A DNA stretch of 64,000 bases from Streptococcus parauberis NCFD 2020 (GCF_000187935.1 NZ_AEUT02000001.1:1798001-1862000); one strand, 5' to 3'. Counted from the stretch's first letter, positions 8,145-16,960 are shown. Program-made: numbers and translations. Notes: generated by a model from the letters alone, not told the origin.

Positions 8145-8771
8145 TTAAACTTGCCAATGTTTTTCTGGATTGAATGATTCGCCAACAACTGCACTATCAT
8201 CAAGTTCGATGATGCCACGTTTTTGCGGGGCATTTGGAAGTGCCAATTCACGTGGAGAGCACATCATCCCATAGCTGTCTTGTCCTCGTAGTTTGCCAGG
8301 GAAAATAAGGCTGCCGCTTGGCATCATTGCGCCTGGTAAGGCGACAATCGTCTTCAAACCAAGAGCTGCATTTGGTGCTCCTGCTACGATTTGGACTGTT
8401 TTATCTTCTCCGATGGCCACTTGGCAAATATTGAGGTGATCACTGTCAGGATGAGCTACCATTTCTGTAATTTGTCCAATAACAAACACAGGAGACACTG
8501 TCTCAGTTAATCTTTCTTCAAATCCTTCTTTTGCTAATTCTTGATTTAAACGATCAAGTTCTTCTCGACTTGGGAAAACTTGGCCGTTTCCTTCAACCTT
8601 AATCAAGCTAGAGACATCAAAGATATTCCAAGCAAGCGTCTTGCCAGTTTCATCAGCAGTAATTCGGGCAACTTGTCCCTTACGTTCAACAGAACGTTTG
8701 ATATCTTTAGTGTCTTCTAAGATGACCATCAAGACATCACCGACTTGTTCTTTATTATAAGCAAATATCAT
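8145..8771 (-). CDS. ytpR: YtpR-type tRNA-binding domain protein
   Basis: 208 residues with a C-terminal tRNA-binding OB fold of the PheT-N/EMAP-II type (VFVIGQITEMVAHPDSDHLN, ICQVAIGE, QIVAGAPNA, SYGMMCSPRELAL). This is the stand-alone streptococcal YtpR family; the function is not established, although the fold binds tRNA in other proteins. It follows the thioredoxin-like gene by 15 bases, so it belongs to the three-gene operon running from 9385 to 8145. Confidence 0.88.
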   Translation of the reverse strand: MIFAYNKEQVGDVLMVILEDTKDIKRSVERKGQVARITADETGKTLAWNIFDVSSLIKVEGNGQVFPSREELDRLNQELAKEGFEERLTETVSPVFVIGQITEMVAHPDSDHLNICQVAIGEDKTVQIVAGAPNAALGLKTIVALPGAMMPSGSLIFPGKLRGQDSYGMMCSPRELALPNAPQKRGIIELDDSAVVGESFNPEKHWQV

Positions 8772-8786
8772 TTTTCTTCCTATTCC

Positions 8787-9104
8787 TTACTTGTTACTTG
8801 AAATGAACTGATTAATTTCAGCTTTAGTTTTTCTTAATTTATTAACCAGTCTCGCCTTCTCTTGTCCATTTTCAATGATTAAAAAGCTTGGAATGCCAAA
8901 AATATTCCACTTTTGTGCAAGATCCATAAAATCATCGCGATCTAAACGGACAAAGGTTAACTCTTGATTTTCTGATTCAATTTCTGGCATGACTGGATAT
9001 ATAAATTGGCAATCTGGGCACCAATCGGCAGTAAAGAAAAGCAATAGTTTTTCTTTCTTTTCAAGCAATTCAGCGATTTCTTCATAGTTTTTTGGAATAA
9101 TCAT
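8787..9104 (-). CDS. thioredoxin-like protein
   Basis: 105 residues, a single thioredoxin fold with active site WCPDC (near residue 27) and the conserved cis-proline region GIPSFLII. No signal peptide, so it is cytoplasmic. The active site is CPDC rather than the CGPC of housekeeping thioredoxin, as in the thioredoxin-like proteins next to ytpR in other streptococci. Its ATG overlaps the stop of the gene upstream by one base (TAATG), so translation is coupled. Confidence 0.87.
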   Translation of the reverse strand: MIIPKNYEEIAELLEKKEKLLLFFTADWCPDCQFIYPVMPEIESENQELTFVRLDRDDFMDLAQKWNIFGIPSFLIIENGQEKARLVNKLRKTKAEINQFISSNK

Positions 9105-9385
9105 TATTTTTCCTCCTGAAAGACAATATCGCCCCGACTATAGGTAAATTGGTAAGCTCTGCTATCAGCCATGACGACTCCTCCATTAATAACCCTAAAA
9201 CTTGAGGAATAGTCATTGATATAAAGAACATCAATTTCTCCTAAATCAGAAAAATACTGACGAATCTCATTTGTGATTTTTAGTCTTCTGTTTTCTTGGT
9301 ATTTTTCCTTGAGTACTAGGGCTGTCACTGCAACTGCTGATAGCCCTACTAACCCAGAAATACCTTTTTGTTTTCTATTAGTCAT
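9104..9385 (-). CDS. conserved streptococcal protein (DUF4651-like)
   Basis: 93 residues: a basic N-terminus, one hydrophobic segment (GLVGLSAVAVTALVL), then a small soluble domain (INDYSSSFRVINGGVVMADSRAYQF). It looks like a membrane-anchored protein facing outward or a short bitopic protein. I recognise the streptococcal family that precedes the thioredoxin-like gene, but its role is unknown. It is the first gene of the operon and ends in a one-base overlap with the next ATG. Confidence 0.75.
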   Translation of the reverse strand: MTNRKQKGISGLVGLSAVAVTALVLKEKYQENRRLKITNEIRQYFSDLGEIDVLYINDYSSSFRVINGGVVMADSRAYQFTYSRGDIVFQEEK

Positions 9386-9529
9386 ATCCTATATTTTATC
9401 ATAAAATGGAGTATTTGGGATAGGTCTGAGTCTAGAATGATAAATGAAAAATTTCTTTATATTAGTTTTTGGTTAAAATATTGACATTTAATTGTAATTT
9501 AGGTAAGTTAGTCATAAAAAGGAGGCCCA

Positions 9530-9658
9530 ATGTCCCAATTATGTAGTCAACTTATTGCTTGTACAAACGAAACACAAATTTCCATATTTTGTGCCACCAT
9601 CTTTCTTCTTTTTTCATTAGTAATTCTCCTCTATTTTCTTTTCACCTTACACTACTAA
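9530..9658 (+). CDS. 42-residue predicted membrane micropeptide
   Basis: A micro-ORF in the 360-base gap before pepA. AAAAGGAGG ends five bases before the ATG, an excellent ribosome binding site, and TTGACA at 9481-9486 could be its -35. The peptide has a polar N-terminal half with three Cys (MSQLCSQLIACTNETQISIF) and a hydrophobic C-terminal half rich in Leu, Ile and Phe that forms one membrane span, ending in LHY. I do not recognise a family. The strong RBS is the main support. Confidence 0.5.
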   Translation: MSQLCSQLIACTNETQISIFCATIFLLFSLVILLYFLFTLHY

Positions 9659-9747
9659 TCTATATTTATAGGGCTTTTCTGCTATAAAAATGGTAAAATA
9701 TATAATGATAATAGGGAAATCCCTTAATAGATAAAGGAAGTGTAATA

Positions 9748-10815
9748 ATGACAGAATTATTTTCTAAAATTAAAGAATTAACCGAACTTGATGGCATTGC
9801 TGGCTATGAGCATAATGTCCGTGATTTTTTGCGTCAAAAAATGACCCCCTTGGTTGATCGTGTCGAAACAGACGGTCTTGGAGGAATTTTCGGTATTAAA
9901 GAAAGCAAAGCAAGTGATGCCCCACGTATTTTAGTCGCTGCTCACATGGATGAAGTCGGCTTTATGGTTAGTCAAATCAATGCTAACGGGACTTTCAATG
10001 TTGTTGGGATCGGTGGATGGAATCCATTAGTTGTGAGTTCCCAACGCTTCACCCTCTATACTCGCCGAGGACAAGCCATTCCAGTTATTTCTGGTTCTGT
10101 TCCCCCTCACTTTTTACGCGGAGGAAATGGCTCTGCAGGTCTCCCAGCTATCAGTGATATCACATTCGACGGTGGCTTTGCTAACAAGGAAGAGGCTGAA
10201 AGCTTCGGAATTACACCAGGTGATATCATCGTGCCACAGTCTGAAACCATTTTAACAGCAAATAAAAAGAATATCATTTCAAAAGCGTGGGATAACCGAT
10301 ATGGTGTCTTAATGGTCTCTGAGTTACTGGAAAGTCTTAAGGGAGAAGAATTAGGAAATACCCTAATTGCGGGTGCTAATGTTCAAGAAGAAGTTGGTCT
10401 ACGTGGAGCTCATGTTTCCACTACTAAATTTGATCCTGAACTTTTCTTTGCCGTTGACTGCTCACCTGCAGGTGATATCTCAGGTAATCAAGGAGCTATT
10501 GGAGAAGGCACATTAGTACGTTTCTATGACCCTGGCCATATCATGCTCAAAAATATGCGTGATTTCCTTTTAACAACAGCTGAAGAAGCTGGTGTCAAAT
10601 ACCAATACTACTGTGCAAAAGGTGGTACTGATGCTGGTGCTGCACACCTTAAAAATGGCGGCGTTCCATCAACTACAATTGGTGTTTGTGCCCGTTACAT
10701 CCACTCACATCAAACGCTTTATGCTATGGATGATTTCCTTGAAGCACAAGCTTATTTACAAGCCATTATTAAAAAACTTGACCGCTCAACTGTTGATTTA
10801 ATTAAGAAATACTAG
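9748..10815 (+). CDS. pepA: glutamyl aminopeptidase (M42 family)
   Basis: 355 residues. A cytoplasmic two-zinc aminopeptidase that removes N-terminal Glu/Asp from peptides. Metal and catalytic motifs are visible: AHMDEVGFMV (His ligand and following Asp), SKAWDNRYGV (bridging Asp), VQEEVGLRGA (catalytic Glu-Glu), VDCSPAGD (Asp ligand) and RYIHSHQTL (His ligand). RBS AAAGGAAG precedes the ATG. TATAAT near 9702 is a probable -10. proC follows 11 bases after the stop. Confidence 0.95.
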   Translation: MTELFSKIKELTELDGIAGYEHNVRDFLRQKMTPLVDRVETDGLGGIFGIKESKASDAPRILVAAHMDEVGFMVSQINANGTFNVVGIGGWNPLVVSSQRFTLYTRRGQAIPVISGSVPPHFLRGGNGSAGLPAISDITFDGGFANKEEAESFGITPGDIIVPQSETILTANKKNIISKAWDNRYGVLMVSELLESLKGEELGNTLIAGANVQEEVGLRGAHVSTTKFDPELFFAVDCSPAGDISGNQGAIGEGTLVRFYDPGHIMLKNMRDFLLTTAEEAGVKYQYYCAKGGTDAGAAHLKNGGVPSTTIGVCARYIHSHQTLYAMDDFLEAQAYLQAIIKKLDRSTVDLIKKY

Positions 10816-10826
10816 AAGGTAGACCT

Positions 10827-11597
10827 ATGAAAATTGGATTTATCGGAGTCGGAAAAATGGCTAGCGCTATTATCCAAGGTTTGAAAAAGACCGAGCATGA
10901 GATCCTCATCTCTGGTTCTTCCTTGGATCGCTCAAAAGAATTAGCGAGACAGCTCAATCTAAACTATGCCGACTCACATCAAGATTTAATTGATCAAGTG
11001 GATTTAATTGTCTTAGGCATAAAACCCCAGATGTTTGAATCAGTGCTCAGCCCCTTACATTTCAAGCAAACTGTTTTATCAATGGCTGCTGGTTTAAGTT
11101 TAGAGCGGATCAGTCAACTTGTTGGTTCTGATCTACCTGTGATTCGAATTATGCCCAACATGAATGCTCAGATTTTGCAATCTACAACTGCTTTAACAGC
11201 CAACGATTGGGTGTCAGATAATCTGTTAGAAACTGCTAAAGAGATTACTGATAGTTTTGGTTCGACTTTTATTATCGATGAGAAGGACTTTGATACTTTT
11301 ACTGCATTAGCCGGCTCTAGCCCTGCTTACATCTACCTCTTCATCGAAGCCATGGCAAAGGCCGGGGTTAAACATGGATTGCCAAAGGACAAAGCTTTAG
11401 CAATCGTAGCTGAAACTGTTCAGGCCAGTGCCCAACAGTTATTAGTTGGCAATGATAGCCCTAACGACTTAATTGATAAGATTTGTAGCCCCGGCGGAAC
11501 TACAATTGCTGGTCTAATGGAACTTGAAGAAAAAGGTCTGACTTCAACTGTCAGCTCTGCAATTGACAAAACAATCGAAAAAGCAAAAACCTTGTAA
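10827..11597 (+). CDS. proC: pyrroline-5-carboxylate reductase
   Basis: 256 residues. Catalyses the last step of proline synthesis, NAD(P)H-dependent reduction of pyrroline-5-carboxylate. The Rossmann motif GFIGVGKMASAIIQG is at the N-terminus and the family signature near the C-terminus is seen as SPGGTTIAGLMELEE. It is co-transcribed with pepA, 11 bases apart. The terminator hairpin overlaps its last codons and stop. Confidence 0.95.
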   Translation: MKIGFIGVGKMASAIIQGLKKTEHEILISGSSLDRSKELARQLNLNYADSHQDLIDQVDLIVLGIKPQMFESVLSPLHFKQTVLSMAAGLSLERISQLVGSDLPVIRIMPNMNAQILQSTTALTANDWVSDNLLETAKEITDSFGSTFIIDEKDFDTFTALAGSSPAYIYLFIEAMAKAGVKHGLPKDKALAIVAETVQASAQQLLVGNDSPNDLIDKICSPGGTTIAGLMELEEKGLTSTVSSAIDKTIEKAKTL

Positions 11598-11615
11598 AAT
11601 TTACAAGGTTTTTTT
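11588..11615 (+). terminator. intrinsic terminator of pepA-proC
   Basis: Inverted repeat AACCTTGTAAA / TTTACAAGGTT followed by seven T. It overlaps the proC stop codon and lies between convergent proC and the CPBP protease gene. Confidence 0.88.
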
Positions 11616-12267
11616 ATGTTATATGAGGGAGCAAGAGCATGAGAACAACAGCTAAGCCATTGTTGATAAAATGGATAATCATGCAATAGCTTAAATTTCT
11701 AGTTTTATGATAAACGAAGCCTAAAACCAGTCCCATACCAGCATAAATAATCCAACTGCCGATGTCTGATGGCATGTGTAGACCACCAAACAGCAAACTG
11801 CTGACAACTAAGCCAAGATAGGATTCACTACCAAAGAGTTTCCCAAAGATAATGCCACGAAAGACTGTCTCTTCAACGACCGGTGCAACTATTGCTGCTA
11901 GAATGAAGAGCAAGATCGGATGCAGACCAGCCTGTACTAAAGCCGCCTGGTTAGCTGTGTTAGCATTAGCTCCGTGTTCTAAAAATAGAACCATACCACC
12001 TATGAATTTGGTGATCGTTAATGCTGCAAAACCCAGCCCTATCCAAAGGATGGCAGAATCACCATCTGAAATGAGTTTATTTTCTAGCAGTTCCGATTTT
12101 TTCGCAAAATAATAAGTTAGCCCAGTGATAATTAATAATATACTTGAAATGGCTAAAACTTGCCATAGTGGTTGGCCTTTTTTTACCAATAGAATTGGTA
12201 ATTGCTCGACAACAACAATCCCCAGAGCAATAAAAAACCACTTAATTTTTGATAGAGCTGTATCCAT
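11614..12267 (-). CDS. CPBP-family intramembrane metalloprotease
   Basis: 217 residues with about six hydrophobic segments and the Abi/CAAX (CPBP) motifs: EETVFRGIIFG (Glu-Glu...Arg), GGLHMP (His) and HFINN near the C-terminus. Members process lipidated proteins or bacteriocin peptides or give self-immunity; the substrate here is unknown. It is the last of three genes that start with an XRE regulator, eight bases after the membrane protein gene. Confidence 0.87.
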   Translation of the reverse strand: MDTALSKIKWFFIALGIVVVEQLPILLVKKGQPLWQVLAISSILLIITGLTYYFAKKSELLENKLISDGDSAILWIGLGFAALTITKFIGGMVLFLEHGANANTANQAALVQAGLHPILLFILAAIVAPVVEETVFRGIIFGKLFGSESYLGLVVSSLLFGGLHMPSDIGSWIIYAGMGLVLGFVYHKTRNLSYCMIIHFINNGLAVVLMLLLPHIT

Positions 12268-12275
12268 GAAACCTC

Positions 12276-12728
12276 CTATATGACTTTATCTAAAATTATT
12301 TTAGTTCCTATGAAACTGATCAATAAGACATACAAATCAATGATCAGAAAACCAATGATTGACCATTCAATTGACCAGAAAGCAAATAGGATTAATCCTA
12401 TACTAACGATTATTGCTTGCAAACTCAAGGCAAAAGCACTGGCTACTAAAAAAATTTGCTGATTTCTTTCATCATAGGCACTTAAGTAAGCTTCTTTTAA
12501 TTTCTTTTCATTACCTAATAAATAGTAATTTCTACCAATTAAAACGAACAAGGCTAATGCTACACCAATTAAAACCCCTTTACCAAACGAAGTAAGATGC
12601 AGTTTTCCATTTATAATTAATGTAAGTGATGCAATAAAAAATAAAAGAATAGACCAAAATTGAATTGATTTTTTATAATCTTCAAGTGTTTTCTTACCTG
12701 TTAACACATTAACTAATCCTTTAATCAT
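12276..12728 (-). CDS. four-helix membrane protein (DUF3278-like)
   Basis: 150 residues, four hydrophobic segments with a soluble loop between the second and third (LKEAYLSAYDERNQQIF). This fits the DUF3278-type membrane proteins commonly paired with a small XRE regulator in Lactobacillales; no biochemical role is known. The start overlaps the end of the XRE gene by eight bases, so translation is coupled and the two probably act together, for example as a sensor and regulator pair (inference). Confidence 0.75.
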   Translation of the reverse strand: MIKGLVNVLTGKKTLEDYKKSIQFWSILLFFIASLTLIINGKLHLTSFGKGVLIGVALALFVLIGRNYYLLGNEKKLKEAYLSAYDERNQQIFLVASAFALSLQAIIVSIGLILFAFWSIEWSIIGFLIIDLYVLLISFIGTKIILDKVI

Positions 12729-12933
12729 TTTCTAATCCCTCTTCTTCATAGATAAAAATATCTTCAATACCCACATGAAAATACTTTGATAATTTAAAGG
12801 CTAATTCTAAAGATGCATTGTAGCGACCTTTTTCTAGTGAGATAATCGTCTGCCTTGTAACTCCAACTTGTTCAGCTAAATCTGATTGACTTATTTTACC
12901 TTCTTTGCGGAGTTCTTGAAGATTATTTTTCAT
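12721..12933 (-). CDS. XRE-family transcriptional regulator (YozG/Cro type)
   Basis: 70 residues, nearly all one helix-turn-helix domain: LRKEGKISQSDLAEQVGVTR followed by QTIISLEKGRYNAS, the classic Cro/CI pattern, and an acidic tail. RBS GGGGAAA precedes the ATG. It heads an operon with the membrane protein and CPBP protease genes. Its own promoter carries direct and inverted repeats, suggesting autoregulation. Confidence 0.9.
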   Translation of the reverse strand: MKNNLQELRKEGKISQSDLAEQVGVTRQTIISLEKGRYNASLELAFKLSKYFHVGIEDIFIYEEEGLEND

Positions 12934-12947
12934 ATTTCCCCTTTTAT

Positions 12948-12998
12948 GTCAACTTAACTTTACATTTATAGTATAGTTGACTTTACATTTTTTGTCAA
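12948..12998 (-). promoter_or_regulatory. promoter and candidate operator of the XRE operon
   Basis: Minus strand: TTGACA (12998-12993), 17-base spacer, TATACT (12975-12970). ATGTAAAGT occurs twice as a direct repeat, once in the spacer and once just downstream of the -10. GTCAACT (12981-12975) and AGTTGAC (12954-12948) form a perfect 7-bp inverted repeat around the start region. Confidence 0.7.
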
Positions 12999-13003
12999 GA
13001 GAA

Positions 13004-13035
13004 AAATAAAAAACACATTAAGAATAATGTGTTTT
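13004..13035 (-). terminator. ackA terminator
   Basis: AAAACACATT (13010-13019) and AATGTGTTTT (13026-13035) form a 10-bp stem; on the minus strand it runs into a T-rich tract after the ackA stop. Confidence 0.8.
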
Positions 13036-13043
13036 CTTGTTTC

Positions 13044-14237
13044 TTATTTTTGGCGTAGACGTTCAACGTCACGGGCAATACATAACTCTTCATCAGTTGA
13101 AATAACAAGTACTTTAACTTTTGAATCCGGAGTAGAGATTTCACCACGGTAACCAAATACATTTTTCTCAGTATCTAGTTCCATACCAAACCACGACATA
13201 CCAGCAATAACGTCTTGACGCATTAATGGTGCATTTTCACCCATACCTGCTGTAAAGACAAGCACATCAGCTCCATTTAAAACTGCAAAATATTGACCAA
13301 TATATTTTTTAATACGATCGATAAACATATTGTAAGCCAACACAGCCTCTGGATTATGTTCTTGTAGTCCAGCTTCAATATCACGCATGTCACTTGAAAT
13401 ACCAGATACGCCACCTAAACCAGACTTTTTATTAAGCATATTTACGGCATCAGCTGCATCTTTTAATTCTGGATCACGTTCAATGATATAAGGAATAATT
13501 GCAGGGTCAATATCACCTGAACGAGTTCCCATCATTGGACCTGCTAGTGGAGTGAATCCCATTGATGTATCAACAGACTCTCCATGGTAATTAGCAGTTA
13601 TTGAAACACCGTTACCAATATGAGCAGTAATGATCTTTAATTCTTCAACAGGACGGTTTAACATTTTTGCTGCTTCATTGGCAACATACTTATGACTAGT
13701 TCCGTGTGCACCGTATTTACGAACTTTATGTTCAGTATAATATTTTTGTGGGATTGGATATAAGTAAGTATGTTTTTGCATTGTCATATGATAAGCATTA
13801 TCAAAGACACATACACTTGTGATATCCGGTAAGATTTCGCGGAAAGCACGAATACCTGCTGCTGCACCTGGGTTATGTAATGGTGCCAAAGCTGCTAATT
13901 CTTCAACTCGTTCGACAACTTTTTCATCAACTAATACTGAATCCGTGAAATATTCACCACCAGCCACAATACGGTGACCAACGCCTGTAATTTCATCATA
14001 AGATGCAATAATCCCTAAATGAATTAAATCATTCAATAAAATTTTAACTGCTGTTGAATGATCTGGAATATCAGTAATATCTTCTTCTTTTTGACCATTA
14101 AACTTAACAGTTGAAATTGAATTTTCTAATCCAATACGTTCAATAATTCCTTGTGCAAGAACTGTTTCTTCAGGCATTTGATATAGTTGCCATTTAAGAC
14201 TTGAACTACCAGCATTAATTGCAATTGTTTTTGACAT
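13044..14237 (-). CDS. ackA: acetate kinase
   Basis: 397 residues. Converts acetyl phosphate and ADP to acetate and ATP in the cytoplasm, a main energy step of mixed-acid fermentation. Signatures are intact: [13 protein letters not shown] at the N-terminus, [10 protein letters not shown], and the phosphate-binding [10 protein letters not shown] plus GTRSGDIDP. The RBS GCGAGG lies about seven bases before the ATG. It lies immediately downstream of the comYH-type methyltransferase, the standard streptococcal arrangement, but has its own promoter and a possible CcpA site. Confidence 0.97.
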   Translation of the reverse strand: MSKTIAINAGSSSLKWQLYQMPEETVLAQGIIERIGLENSISTVKFNGQKEEDITDIPDHSTAVKILLNDLIHLGIIASYDEITGVGHRIVAGGEYFTDSVLVDEKVVERVEELAALAPLHNPGAAAGIRAFREILPDITSVCVFDNAYHMTMQKHTYLYPIPQKYYTEHKVRKYGAHGTSHKYVANEAAKMLNRPVEELKIITAHIGNGVSITANYHGESVDTSMGFTPLAGPMMGTRSGDIDPAIIPYIIERDPELKDAADAVNMLNKKSGLGGVSGISSDMRDIEAGLQEHNPEAVLAYNMFIDRIKKYIGQYFAVLNGADVLVFTAGMGENAPLMRQDVIAGMSWFGMELDTEKNVFGYRGEISTPDSKVKVLVISTDEELCIARDVERLRQK

Positions 14238-14250
14238 GTTTTACCTCGCT

Positions 14251-14283
14251 TGTAATCGTTTTCTGTAATGCTCTACTATTATA
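14251..14283 (-). promoter_or_regulatory. ackA promoter with near-consensus cre site
   Basis: TATAAT on the minus strand (14283-14278) with an upstream TGA giving an extended -10. Just downstream, 14251-14264 reads TGTAATCGTTTTCT on the plus strand, differing at one position from the cre consensus bound by CcpA. The placement in the 5' leader would favour repression or roadblock; direction of control is not known from sequence. Confidence 0.45.
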
Positions 14284-14292
14284 TCAAAAATT

Positions 14293-15249
14293 CTATGAAA
14301 TGACATTAGCAAGTTTCCAATTTTTAAACTTGTTCATGAAATCTTGAATAAGCTCTGTGGATTGAATGTTAGTAATTGGAAAGACAAATGTTTCAACCGC
14401 TTGATTTTTCGTTTTTCCTAAGACAAAAATCGACTTGGCATTATTTGGATTGCCAAACATCGTTTCAGGTAAAGTAACAACTGCCATAACCTGGGCATAG
14501 TTTTTTAACCATTGCTTCAACAGATCGCTTTGTGGACTAGTTAAAATATTAGTTGGAGCTAAAAATATAGCATAACCACCTTCTTTTAGATACTTCAATG
14601 ACTGTTCCATTAATAAATGGTGAGCATAAGTATGCTCTTCCTTACTAGCTACTTTATAACGACTTGCTATATCGTCATTTGGGTAATAACCAACTGGTAA
14701 GTCACTAATGATAACATCACTTACTTTAAGAATTTGTGGTCTCACAGCATCTTCCTGTAAAAATTTTGCAGAAGAATCCATTATTTCAGAAATACTTGCT
14801 GATAAATCGATAAGCAAGTCATCCAGCTCAATACCAAGATAGTCAATAGACTTACTCGTATTGTTTAAGATAGTTTGAGCCAAATTACCAGTTCCACTAC
14901 CAATTTCTAATAAATCAAATGAATGATTAGATACTAAAGTCTCCATCATATAGAGCAAGATAAAACCAAGACTGTCTGGAGTAAATTGATGATTGGCTTG
15001 CAATCTCTCGGTCTGTGAGGCCTTAATAAATACAAATTGAAAGGCACGTCGCCATTCTTCTTTTGTTAAGTGTAATTCTTTTAATGCTTGAATATTTCCT
15101 TCAACTTGTTTGTTTGCCCCTTTTGCACCCAATAAGTAGGAATTTTGTTCAATAATTGCATCATAAATATGTGTATGTAAGTCCGTTTCAATAAGCTGAC
15201 TATTCTCTAAAATAAGCTCAAAGGCTTTTTCTATTTTTTCAAAATTCAT
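14293..15249 (-). CDS. class I SAM methyltransferase (ComYH/YtxK type)
   Basis: 318 residues. SAM-binding motif I is LEIGSGTGNLAQ and motif IV is SDLPVGYYP, the variant of the adenine-type (N/D)PP(Y/F) motif found in the YtxK/ComYH group. This gene sits between the comG operon and ackA in many streptococci, where it is called comYH in S. mutans. Whether it methylates DNA or another substrate is unknown. The 150-base gap from comGG lacks a clear terminator, so read-through from the late competence promoter is possible. Confidence 0.85.
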   Translation of the reverse strand: MNFEKIEKAFELILENSQLIETDLHTHIYDAIIEQNSYLLGAKGANKQVEGNIQALKELHLTKEEWRRAFQFVFIKASQTERLQANHQFTPDSLGFILLYMMETLVSNHSFDLLEIGSGTGNLAQTILNNTSKSIDYLGIELDDLLIDLSASISEIMDSSAKFLQEDAVRPQILKVSDVIISDLPVGYYPNDDIASRYKVASKEEHTYAHHLLMEQSLKYLKEGGYAIFLAPTNILTSPQSDLLKQWLKNYAQVMAVVTLPETMFGNPNNAKSIFVLGKTKNQAVETFVFPITNIQSTELIQDFMNKFKNWKLANVIS

Positions 15250-15400
15250 AATTCTATCATAACAAAATAAGCCTTAATTGAAAAGGAAGTTTCTTTCAGT
15301 TAGTAATCTTGCTTTATAATTTCAATAAATTTCATTATTCTTTTCATATTACCAATTATTCAACAACTGATAATATCTTATCCTCATCATCTTTTTCAAA

Positions 15401-15877
15401 TTATACTGTATGATCTTTGACTTTACCTTGCCTCTCCTCTTGGTTTGTTGATGGTTTTTCTTTTCGAACTTTTCTCTTTTTACTTGGTATATTTGGATTT
15501 TGGTTATCTTCAATTAATGAGTTTTTTTCTAGATTTTCTTGTTTTTGATTGCCATAACTAAAGTGATAATCAAAACCTCCTTCCACATTAATTTGCATAT
15601 GAAGTTGATCATTTTTATTAGAATATTTTACAGTACCTGTATTAAATGAGATTTGTCCATTCTGTTTGTCAGAACGAGAAGACTTTGTCATTTCAGCCAT
15701 TGCATAAGCCTTAGCAATTGCAAGATGAGCTTGATGTTCAACTTGTAGTCGGTTGCTCTGAATAATGTAAACCTGAACAATTAATATGAAAATTGAAGCC
15801 ATCAAAAGTGAATATAAGAGAACTCCTGCTTTAACTTGGCTTCTCAAATGCATAGATAAAATCCCTTTCCAGGCCAC
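15401..15877 (-). CDS. comGG: ComGG pseudopilin-like protein
   Basis: 158 residues as drawn from the first ATG; the ATG at 15853 (MHLRSQVKAGVLLYSLLM) is an equally good start and avoids most of the overlap with comGF. One N-terminal hydrophobic segment is followed by a lysine-rich tail. Sequence conservation in this family is poor; the call rests on being the last small single-span protein of the comG operon. The tail carries a charged stretch (KKRKVRKEK) that is typical of streptococcal ComGG. Confidence 0.8.
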   Translation of the reverse strand: MAWKGILSMHLRSQVKAGVLLYSLLMASIFILIVQVYIIQSNRLQVEHQAHLAIAKAYAMAEMTKSSRSDKQNGQISFNTGTVKYSNKNDQLHMQINVEGGFDYHFSYGNQKQENLEKNSLIEDNQNPNIPSKKRKVRKEKPSTNQEERQGKVKDHTV

Positions 15878-16292
15878 TTTGCCAGATCAAATGAAGAGTT
15901 AGTTGGTGATTTACTGTCGTCATTTGAATATCCTGTAAGTTTAACAACATTGGATTTAAGCCTTTCCCACTAGCCGCCGATTTTCTAAAGTCATTTTTTT
16001 CAGTTAATCTAAAAGAAACTACCTTTTCATCTTTTTTAACAAGCATTTTTTTTCCTTTAATTTCAATAAATTGTGAACCTTCCAATTCAGCTCTAAACTG
16101 ATTTGCAAATAAGAGCCAACTATCTTGATCACTTTGACTTAGATAGTTCATATTGGCAAACGTTGACTTAGTTAAACCTTGATAAACCAGTAGAGATCCA
16201 GAGATAACTAAAAGTGCAATTAAGGCTTCAAATAAGGTAAAACCCTTAGTCACTAATTTTTGTAACATGAAACAACTCTTTACTTTTGTCAT
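15831..16292 (-). CDS. comGF: ComGF competence pseudopilin
   Basis: 153 residues from the first ATG; an internal ATG at 16268 (MLQKLVTKGFTLFEAL) is the more likely start because it places the type IV prepilin cleavage site KG-FTLFEALIALLV eight residues in. ComGF is a minor pseudopilin of the transformation pilus. It overlaps comGE and comGG, in line with tight translational coupling along the operon. Confidence 0.86.
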   Translation of the reverse strand: MTKVKSCFMLQKLVTKGFTLFEALIALLVISGSLLVYQGLTKSTFANMNYLSQSDQDSWLLFANQFRAELEGSQFIEIKGKKMLVKKDEKVVSFRLTEKNDFRKSAASGKGLNPMLLNLQDIQMTTVNHQLTLHLIWQSGLERDFIYAFEKPS

Positions 16293-16545
16293 TGACTCTC
16301 ATTTCCTTTGCTGTTGAATGAACAATAATTTCTACATTATTAATAGCCAGACTGTCCTTTTGAGTCTGAATAGCTGATATTGCAGCATTTAGAGCCTCTT
16401 CTTCCTGTATGTACCGATTATGAAGTTGTTGATATTGCTCAATTGCGCCTAAAATAACTAATACAATATAAACAAGAATACCTAAAGCAAGAAGACTTTC
16501 AAAAAGGATATAACCTTTAATTTTTTGTTTTTTTATAAGTACCAC
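16246..16545 (-). CDS. comGE: ComGE competence pseudopilin
   Basis: 99 residues with a prepilin-like N-terminus (KIKGYILFESLLALGILVYI): Gly at the cleavage site, then the Glu at position 5 of the mature chain and a hydrophobic helix. The rest is a short charged domain. ComGE is a minor pseudopilin needed for transformation pilus assembly. It overlaps comGD by 29 bases and comGF by 47 at the annotated starts. Confidence 0.86.
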   Translation of the reverse strand: MVLIKKQKIKGYILFESLLALGILVYIVLVILGAIEQYQQLHNRYIQEEEALNAAISAIQTQKDSLAINNVEIIVHSTAKEMRVNDKSKELFHVTKISD

Positions 16546-16960
16546 TTCCTAAATTTAGAGTATAAGTAACAGTTTCATCCGAACTAATAAAATTTATTTT
16601 AGCAAGAGAATGATTTCCACCAAACTGGTTTATCTTTACCTTGTTAACAAATCCAAGTCTGATTGTATCTGGTAAGGTAATTGTTTCATTGTGATATGAA
16701 ATTGATTTTTCCTTAAATACCATTGTTCCTGCAACCCGTTTTAGTATGGAAATTTTTTGACTATGCCGATAAAAATTTTCAAATTCAATATAGAATAGAT
16801 TATTTGTAACTTTTTCAAATACTGTACCCACACTTGTTGTCAATATAATAACTGAAAAACAAGTAATTACTAGACATAGTAAAGATTCAAAATAGGTAAA
16901 CGCTGATACTTCCTTATTTAACATTTGGGATTTTATCACTGTGTTTTTTATAATAATCAT
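16517..16960 (-). CDS. comGD: ComGD competence pseudopilin
   Basis: 147 residues from the first ATG; MLNKEVSAFTYFESL beginning at 16924 is an alternative start overlapping comGC by 11 bases. The processing region reads SAFTYFESLLCLVITCFSV: Ala replaces the usual Gly before the cleavage point, which is seen in some minor pseudopilins. Neither ATG has a clear ribosome binding site, so coupling to comGC translation is likely. Confidence 0.84.
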   Translation of the reverse strand: MIIIKNTVIKSQMLNKEVSAFTYFESLLCLVITCFSVIILTTSVGTVFEKVTNNLFYIEFENFYRHSQKISILKRVAGTMVFKEKSISYHNETITLPDTIRLGFVNKVKINQFGGNHSLAKINFISSDETVTYTLNLGSGTYKKTKN

